Shown: positions 49,301-58,300 of the stretch, one piece after another | How positions within the stretch are numbered: position 1 is the first letter of the stretch | Layout of the letters: each line of letters opens with the position of its first letter | NCBI GenBank assembly: GCA_012932295.1 | Contig: JAAONU010000001.1 | Span: 2,170,001 to 2,234,000, forward strand | DNA: 64,000 nt | DNA from: Cyclina sinensis | Lineage: Eukaryota; Mollusca; Bivalvia; Venerida; Veneridae | Direction of reading: 5' to 3' | Notes under the pieces: model-generated | Told to the model about the DNA's origin: nothing | Database searches by the model: none | What the model saw: only the letters and a program-made list of their open reading frames with translations | Program-made: the position numbers and the translations under genes

Positions 49301-52300
49301 TACAACACTGTAGAAAGCAATTAGATGTGTTTCAAATTCCAGTATGGTTTAAATAGTTGGTCATACTCTCTTTTACATGTACGTTGTTTACATTTAACAT
49401 TTAATACACAGTGCTGACATTAAGTGAAGAATTATGTGTAGTTTTATTATTTTCAGCCAAAGAAAGGTGGAGGGATATCCTTCAATTCTACAGTGCCTCT
49501 GACAAAGACAAATGAGAAAATGATACAGCTGATTTTACATGAGTACAGTATCCTTAGTAATGTTGCAGACCCATACAGTAATGTAATGGAGTACTGTAAA
49601 AATGTCACATAGATGAAAGGATGGCATAAAAGAGAGATTGTATGATCCTCAGAAATTCACTTCTGAAGTCATCAGTGATACATGGAAACATGCCACTGCA
49701 CACTCCCACAGGCAGTCAGGCCCTTATTTTCAGAATCTGTATTTCTTATATTGAATCCTTTAAGGCTAAAGTTGATTGCAGTTATGTAGGAGCAAGTATG
49801 TAGAGCTAATTGAAATTTCTAGACTTTGGTGCTTTCTTGATTGTGAATGGTATGATTTTAGTAAGATTGTTTCTGTATTGCTTAGATTACTTAAAGTGAA
49901 AAGGGTAAAAAAATGTCACATTTAGATTTCATCAAACAATACAAGTAGTAATCAGAATATGAACCTATTTAATCTTCCTTGATTGTTTCTGTATTGCTTA
50001 GATTACTTAAAGTGAAAAGGGTAAAAAAATGTCACATTTAGATTTCATCAAACAATACAAGTAGTAATCAGAATATGAACCTATTTAATCTTCCTTGACT
50101 CTCTGACAGAAATATTTAATGCAGAAGTTGTGTTCAGAGATGACTGCACCTCGGATGAATTTATAGATGTTGTTGTGGGGTCTAGAGTGTATATGCCTTG
50201 TCTGTATGTAAGTATTTTTTGTCTCCTACTAGAGTACCAGTAGACGTTTATCTGTCTCGTCGGTCAGTCTGTTAAGTTTGGAAAATCTGCAAAACCTCAT
50301 GCATATTAGTGTGATATGTGGACATGCACATTAGTGTGATATGTGGACATGCACATTAGTGTGATACATGGACATGCACATTAGTGTGATACGTGGACAT
50401 GCACATTAGTGTGATACGTGGACATGCACATTAGTGTTATACGTTGACGTGTGCATTAGTGTGATACATGGACATGCACATTAGTGTGATATGCACATAT
50501 GCATGGATTTATGGGGAAACGTTGATCCTGCAGTTACTGAAATAGATATCTAGCAGAGGTGCATCAAACTTAGTATGTTGATAGATAGCAATAAAAATCC
50601 TGGGCACCAAAGTTTGGAAATTTTTCTTTCTCCATGACTTTGTCCATCTGTCTGCCTGTCCATCAAAAATTCTAGAGTTTACAATAACTCCAGCAGTACT
50701 GAAGCTAGGGTTATAAAATCTGTAAACTGATTGCAGTATATAGTAATGTGTTTTGTTTTTATCTCTTTGTCTTTTAAAAAAACTCAAGATCCTGCAAAAT
50801 ATTAACAACTACAGACAGAAAGTAGATATCAATACTAGATTCTGACTAGATTATGATATTTCAATGTGTATAAAGGGTTAAATAGAGATTATGACTTTGC
50901 TGAAATAGCAGTCCTGTTAATAAAAAAACATACCATAATCATCTGATAAGCATTTGAGGCCATAGTCTTCTAATAAGTAATAACACTGTTCATCTGATAG
51001 GCAAGTGAGATCATAGTCTTATGATAGGTAGGTTAGTGAGATAATGCTCATCTGATAGGTAAGTGAGACCATGCTCATCTGATAGGTAAGTGAGACCATA
51101 CTCATCTGATAGGTAAATGAGACCATGCTCATCTGATTGGTAAGTGAGACCATAAGTGAGACCATGCTCATCTGATAGGTAAGTGAGACCATGCTCATCT
51201 GATAGGTTGGTGAGACCATGCTTATCTGATAGGTAAGTGAGACCATGCTCATCTGATAGGTAAGTGAGACCATGCTCATTAAGTGAGACCATGCTCATCT
51301 GATAGGTTAGTGAGATAATACTCATCTGATAGGTAAGTGAGACCATGCTCATCTGATAGATTAGTGAGATAAAGCTCATCTGATAGGTAAGTGAGACCAT
51401 GCTTATTAAGTGAGACCATGCTCATCTGATAGGTAAGTGAGACCATGCTTATTAAGTGAGACCATGCTCATCTGATAGGTAAGTGAGACCATGCTCATCT
51501 GATAGGTAAGTGAGACAAGCTTATTAAGTGAGACCATGCTCATCTGATAGGTAAGTGAGGCCATGCCTATTAAGTGAGACCATGCTCATCTGATAGGTAA
51601 GTTAGACCATGCTCATCTGATAGGTAAGTGAGACCATGCTCATCTGATAGGTAAGAGAGATAATCCTCATCTGATAGGTAAGTGAGACCATGCTCATCTG
51701 ATAGGTAAGTGAGATAATGCTCATCTGATAGGTAAGTGAGACCATGCTCATTAAGTGAGACCATGCTCATCTGATAGGTTAGTGAGATAATGCTCATCTG
51801 ATAGGGAATAGAGACCATGCTCATTTAATGAGACCTTGCTCATCTGATAGGTTAGTGAGATAATGCTCATCTGATAGGTAAGTGAGACCATGCTCATCTG
51901 ATAGGTAAGTGAGACCATGCTCATTAAGTGAGACCATGCTCATCTGATAGGTTAGTGAGATAATGCTCATCTGATAGGGAATAGAGACCATGCTCATTTA
52001 ATGAGACCTTGCTCATCTGATAGGTTAGTGAGATAATGCTCATCTGATAGGTAAGTGAGACCATGCTCATCTGATAGGTAAGTGAGACCATGCTTATTAA
52101 GTGAGACCATGCTTATTAAGTGAGACCATGCTCATCTGATAGGTTAGTGAGATAATGCTCATCTGATAGGGAAGTAGTCTCCTCTGTTTCTATGATTTGG
52201 TCATTCACATTTGTTCATATTTCATTTTGATGTCATGTCTACTGGTATTGGTGACTCAGCTGTTGTACAGTTTGTTACAGTTTTGAAGTTTATCTTTATT

Positions 52301-55300
52301 GAAACTCACTACGCCTTTGAAGAAACAGTATTTGATTTTGTTTTTCAGGTTTACAATAAGATAGATCAGATATCTATAGAGGAAGTGGACCGACTGGCGA
52401 GACAACCAGATTCTGTTGTAGTAAGGTATGTACCAGTATCTGATTGATAAGAAAAGAGTCCATATTTTGAATATGTGTAACATACTTATAATATGTGAAG
52501 AAGTTTGGTGTGTTTATATGCTCCTTCATTATATGATGACTTGGTTGTGTGTCTGTTTATCTGTCCATCCATCAGAAATTTCATGTCTACTCTATATTTT
52601 TTTGGATCAAGGTCAGGATATCAGTTACAATCTACATGTCTGGCTCTAAATCTATAGAACTTCTTGAAAGAAATTGAAACTCTTTGACAAAATTTCACCT
52701 TCCTGACATGACGTACAGGGAACAGATTTTTGCCCAAGTCAGGTCATGGCCAAGGACACAATTTGAGGCCACGTATCATACTGATATAATGTGAAAACAT
52801 GTCTGTTCAGTATCCCTTGAACCTCGTAAGGGAAAACTGTGACTAATCGTCAATAAACATTGAAAATGTTGAATTTATTTGCAGACATTGTCCTTAAAAA
52901 ATATAAGAAATAAGCATTTCAACATAATATTCCCATTGATAAAGTGTTTATTCATTGTTTAAAACGTTTATCTTGTCAGTAACTTGCTTCAGATGTATAT
53001 TACCCCGCTTATTTTCCATAATATCATATTGCCCCGCTTATTTTCCATAATATCATATTGCCCGGCTTATTTTCCATAATATCATATTGATCATGTCTGA
53101 CTTACTCATACCAGACTCAAACAACCTGATGTGATATCATTGTTAGTGTCATTTGGATGATTATGCAGATTTACTTTTTTTCTTTATATTCACAGTTGTA
53201 ATATGAGGTTGAACCTGGATTATCTGTTGGAAACTGTCTGGTACAAGCTAGCACTTGTCAGAGTCTATACTAAAAAAAGAGGAGGTAGGAACAGATAATT
53301 TAAACAGTAGAGAACAAAAGGATTCTTTGCAGTATGCAACACCTTTTTATAGAAAACATGTCTTTGAAGGAGTTGTTGTATCAGCCTGATTTAATTGATA
53401 CATTTCTAACTCTCACATTTCTTTAATTTAACAAAAAATGTATCTTTCATGGTAAAGATAATGAAAAACCTTAAAAATATTCTTGTCAAAGGCCACCAGG
53501 TTTTGGTGTATAGCATTGTCTAGTGGACCTCAACAAAGATTAAGACCCTAGGATAAATGTTTGCCCTGCCCAAGCTAGAATCATGTGCATTGGAAAATCA
53601 GTTTCAAATTTTGATAAAAGCATTGTTTAGTGGACCTTAACCAGCATTTTTCAAATATTCACTTGGCCTGATCACAGGGGTTAGATGTTTCACATAGACT
53701 TGTTTAGAATGCTTGTTTAAAAAACTTTCTTGTTATGTACTGTAAGGCTGAGACCTCTGAAATTTGGTTTGTAGCATTATCTTGTGAACCTCTGCAGAGA
53801 TAAATTATTATGGTCATGCTATACATAGAAGTATACAGGATATAGTTAAAAATACCTCTTTTCTGAAAATAAAATGCTCAAAGTTCTGAAATTTGCTTGA
53901 AGCATTGCCCAAGATTGTTCAAACTTTGCCCCTTGGGTTTATTATACCCCCAGACAAAGTCTGTGGGGGCTTTATTGAATTCAACTTGATGTCCCTCCGT
54001 CTGTCCCATTTCTTGTCCGTATCATAACTTATTCATACATGGAAGATTTAAAAAAACCTTGTCATAGTGTTTCACCTTGAGAAACGATGTGTTGTGTATA
54101 AGACCCAGATCCATAGCTCAAAGCTCAAGGTCACCGACACTGGTTAAAGGTGAAAAAAGTTGATTGTATAGCTTGTGCAGCCCTTAACTTCTCCGTGTAT
54201 GGAAGGATTTTTCAATACCTTGGCATGTATGTTCAGTTAGATAGGGCAATTTGTTGCTTTTAAGACCCAGGTCCATAGCTCAAAGGTCAAGGTCACAGTC
54301 ATAGGTTAAAGGTAAAACATGTTGATTATAAACCTTGTCCAGGCCACAACTTCTTCATGCATGGAAGGATTTTAATAAACATTGATATATATGTTCACCA
54401 TGATTTACATAGCTCAAAGGTCAAGGTCACAGTCACTGGTAAAAGGTTAAAAAATGTTGAGCATAGAATGTCCAGGCCACACCTTCATGCATGGAAGGAT
54501 TGTAAAAAGGCTTGGTTGATGAAAAGGTGTTTTGCTTGTAAGACCAAAGTCCATAGCTTAAAGGTCAAGGTCAATGTCACTGGTTAAAAGGTAAAAAATG
54601 TTGAGTATAGACCTTGTTCATGCTAGGATTTTCAAATGTCTTGGCATGTATATTCACCTTGATGAAACCGTTTGTCACCTTGAGTCCCAGTTGCATAGCT
54701 CAAAGGTCAAGGTCTTAGTGATGGGTCAAAGGTCGAAAATGTTGATGATGTACCTTGTCTGTTTGATAATTCTGCCTGAATGGAAGGCAAATATATGTCA
54801 CCTTCCTGCTTACTTGCCTTCTTGGTATTTTATGAATTTCTGTTACATCATTCCATCAAATGAAATAGTATCATCAGCATGTTTGTTTACTCCACTGCCA
54901 TGCAAGGATTTTACAATGTCTCCCTATACCTAAAAAACCTTCAGTCCTGTGACCAAGTCACAGGGGTATTAGTCACTTCTGTGAAAAGCTGTAGTTTTGG
55001 CTCCAGAGGGTAGCATGTTTTACATAGGCTTATACAGACAAGCTCTTTAAAAGTCTTCTTGTCAGAAGCATAAGGCTGAGACTTCTGAAATTTTGTATTA
55101 TTTTTTTGTGAACCTCTACCAAGGTTGTTAAAATTATGCCCCTGTGTTCATTTTTGCCCCATTTTGGGGCGACATGTTTTACCTAATTTCAAAGGGATTT
55201 GTAGGAAAACTTTTCTAAATCTATCATATATAAAGGAAAAAGCCTAAAGTTTGATACATTTGTATTTGGCATAGAGCATTTTCTAGTTCATTCATTGAGT

Positions 55301-58300
55301 AGTAATTACAGTTCCATTGCATTAGCAGTTTTGGTCATTTGTACTTAGACGAAACAATGAATGACTATTGCAGCCATCTTGTGTTATATTGTTTATTTAA
55401 GGAATTTTAGGAATTATACAATTGCCAGTCATACTATATACTAATAGTCATTGCTTTAAATTTGATTTTTTTTTTATGTCTTATTTGAACACTGATTAGA
55501 AGCTTTATATTTATCAGAAAGCAGTCTTAAGATTTTGGAGAAGATAATGCCCTAAATATGTTTAAACTATTATAATGTTATTTTATTTTTCAGAACCTCC
55601 TGATTTTGAAGGTGGTCTTATTTTACGCCGTGGTTGTTCAGTAGAGCATGTGGTAAGTATGTACCCATAGGAGAATAAGGCTTGAATCAGATTCTGTGCA
55701 TCCTAGCAGTATTTTTATGCAAATGCAAAATTTGAAATAGTACCTTATTTTCCAGACAATAAGTTGCGGCATATAGGTTACGAGGGGTGATTCAAAAGTT
55801 CGCGGAATTTATCTCTAAATCATTTATTTTTTCACCGAATCACATTAAATTTCGCATAAATATAATTCAACGTATTTTAACTAACATTTTCGTTTAGTTT
55901 ATGGAATATGTGTAACCGGAAGAATATAAATGGTCTCCATAGCAACCACGGTTAGGTGACTTGAAGCAGGCCAAAATATTTCGTTTTACTAATTCACTTC
56001 AGACGATAGTATGTTTTCAAATGTTGCTCAATTTTGGCGCGAACGTAACTGACGTTAGAATGACGTGTTGACGTCATTTCCTATAATTTTGATTACATTA
56101 CGTTGAACCGTTACTCCACAGCAGCGAGTTGTCGCCATGTCTTCAACTTCTTCCGCGACGTCAACAAGTGAATTGGAGCTACGCGCAGTTGTGAAATTTT
56201 GTGTTGGACTCAAACTTTAACCAGTTGAGACGTTGAATCAAATTAAAAACTCGCATACATTACAACCTTGTGGTAAATCGTTTGTCTACAAATGGCATGA
56301 GCGATTTCGGAACGGCAGAAAATCGGTACTTGATGACGATAGAGCAGGTAGACCAGCATCCGCTATGACGACGAGCAACGCAACGTTAGTGAGAGAGCTT
56401 TTGGACAACAACCGGCGCTTAACGGTTAGGGGTATTGCAGAGGAACTCTCCCTATCGTATTCTACTGTGCAACGAATTCTTACAGAAGAGCTAAATATGT
56501 CCAAAGTATCTGCGCGTTGGGTGCCCAGACTTCTGACTGATGAAAACAAGCAGCGGAGGTTAGAATGTTCTCAGCAATTTCTGGATCTGTACGACGCGCA
56601 GGGTGACGAGTTTTTGGACAAAATCATCACGACAGACGAGACATGGTTATACCATTATGATCCAGAGTCGAAACAGCAGTCGTCCGTCTGGAAGTCACCA
56701 GACACACCTCCACCAAAAAAGGCCAGGACAACACGCAGCTGCAAAAAGGAAATGTTCATCTTCTTCATGGATAGACAAGGGCTTTTGCTTCAACACAAGG
56801 TGCGCGACGGATGTACCGTAAATGCCGACTATTATTCAAAGGTATGCCGCATTTTAGTCATACAAACGATCAACACTTATATATTATTTTTATAACAAAC
56901 TAATATTTTACAGTATGTATTGTTTCAAATAACAAAATATATAAAAATATTATTTAAAATGTGCCGCTTTTTACTTTCTTAAACTTAAATTATTTCATGT
57001 TTTCCCGTTTGTTTGTTTGACTTCAGGTGCTTAGACGCGATCTGATACAGGCTCTGCGCCGCAAGCGCCCCCTGTTGGTACTGGATGATGTTATACTCCA
57101 TCATGACAACGCTCCAGCACATCGGGCACAGAGTACAGAGTTAGAGATTTCACTGCTTGGTTTCAGTCTCTTACCACATCCGCCGTACAGCCCGGATCTA
57201 GCACCGATGGACTTTCGTCTGTTTCCAGATATGAAGAGGGAACTCAGAGGCCAGAGATTTGAAACAACATTAGAGCTACGCAATAAGGCTCGTGAAGTAA
57301 TCTCTTCATTCAGTCAGGATTGGTTTAAGGTAACATTTATGCAATGGGTACAAAGGCATAGGAAGTGTGTAGCGACGGGCGGCGATTACGTCGAGAAGGT
57401 GAATCGTACGCTAGAATTTGACCGTTAGTGACGTCGACGTCGTGATGGCGTGCGTCAAGTGCCGGTCATGTATACAATTCAAATATGTACAAACGATTTA
57501 TTAGTAAATGTATTTCAATGAGATTACGGCTCTGCTTTAGTATTGAGTAAACGTATCGAGTGATGTAATTTTTGTGTTTGTATTGTCTTTTCCGTTCTAG
57601 TAATAAAGCAATTCCGCGAACTTTTGAATCACCCCTCGTAAAAACAGGGAAGTTTTCAATAGCAGCCTTTGAGATGAAGCGGCCTACACATTAATTATAT
57701 TTTTCTTAATGATCTTTCGGTCTTGCCTATACAATGTTTTCTTTCTCGAACTAACTGAAAACCAAATAAAATTTTTCCTCTCTGGATGGGAAGCCATTTT
57801 GGTTCACTGTGAGAACTTCACAAATATAAAATCACTGCTTTCTTTTGCTGGTTGACAGTTTATGTACAGTGACAATTTTAAGGGTAAACAAATAAAAAAC
57901 AGCTTACCAGTATTTACTGTTTTAGTCTTCATGGTCAGTTAACTGTAACAATGGATTAGTACTATAGGCCCGTCTGTATGTTATCTAAAATTGTCAAATA
58001 GGGTTTCTCATTCCGCCATATCAGCCGCTGCCTATGTGCCAGAGCAGCCTATACATCATTTTTATTTCTAAAATAGTTCAAATGAAAGAATGCAGCCAAT
58101 ACAGTGCAGCAGCCTATTGTCTGGAAAATATTGTATATATTTATACTCCCTAAACAAAGTTGGGGGGGCTGGGTGGGGGTGGGTATATAGGAGTCACCCA
58201 GTGGTCTGTCGGTCAGTCGGGCGGTCTGTTGCAATTTCCTTGTCAGGAATATATCTTAAAAACTAATGGTTGGAATTCAGTGCAACTTCACACAATTGTC

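Larger units (their letters stand above)
55746..58130. mobile_element. Terminal-inverted-repeat element interrupted by a mariner
   Basis: The left end tattttccagacaataagtt and the inverted right end tattttccagacaataggct (58111-58130 on the minus strand) match over about 24 bp. Removing the mariner and one TA leaves about 525 bp without coding potential. It is a MITE of unassigned type in DRG2 intron 12. Confidence 0.6.

Noticed and set aside
51011..51824. Minus-strand frames rich in SLTYQMS repeats
   Set aside because: Product of a 27-bp tandem unit in a DRG2 intron, antisense to the gene.
56286..56549. Minus-strand and alternative-frame ORFs within the mariner
   Set aside because: Shadows of the transposase frame.
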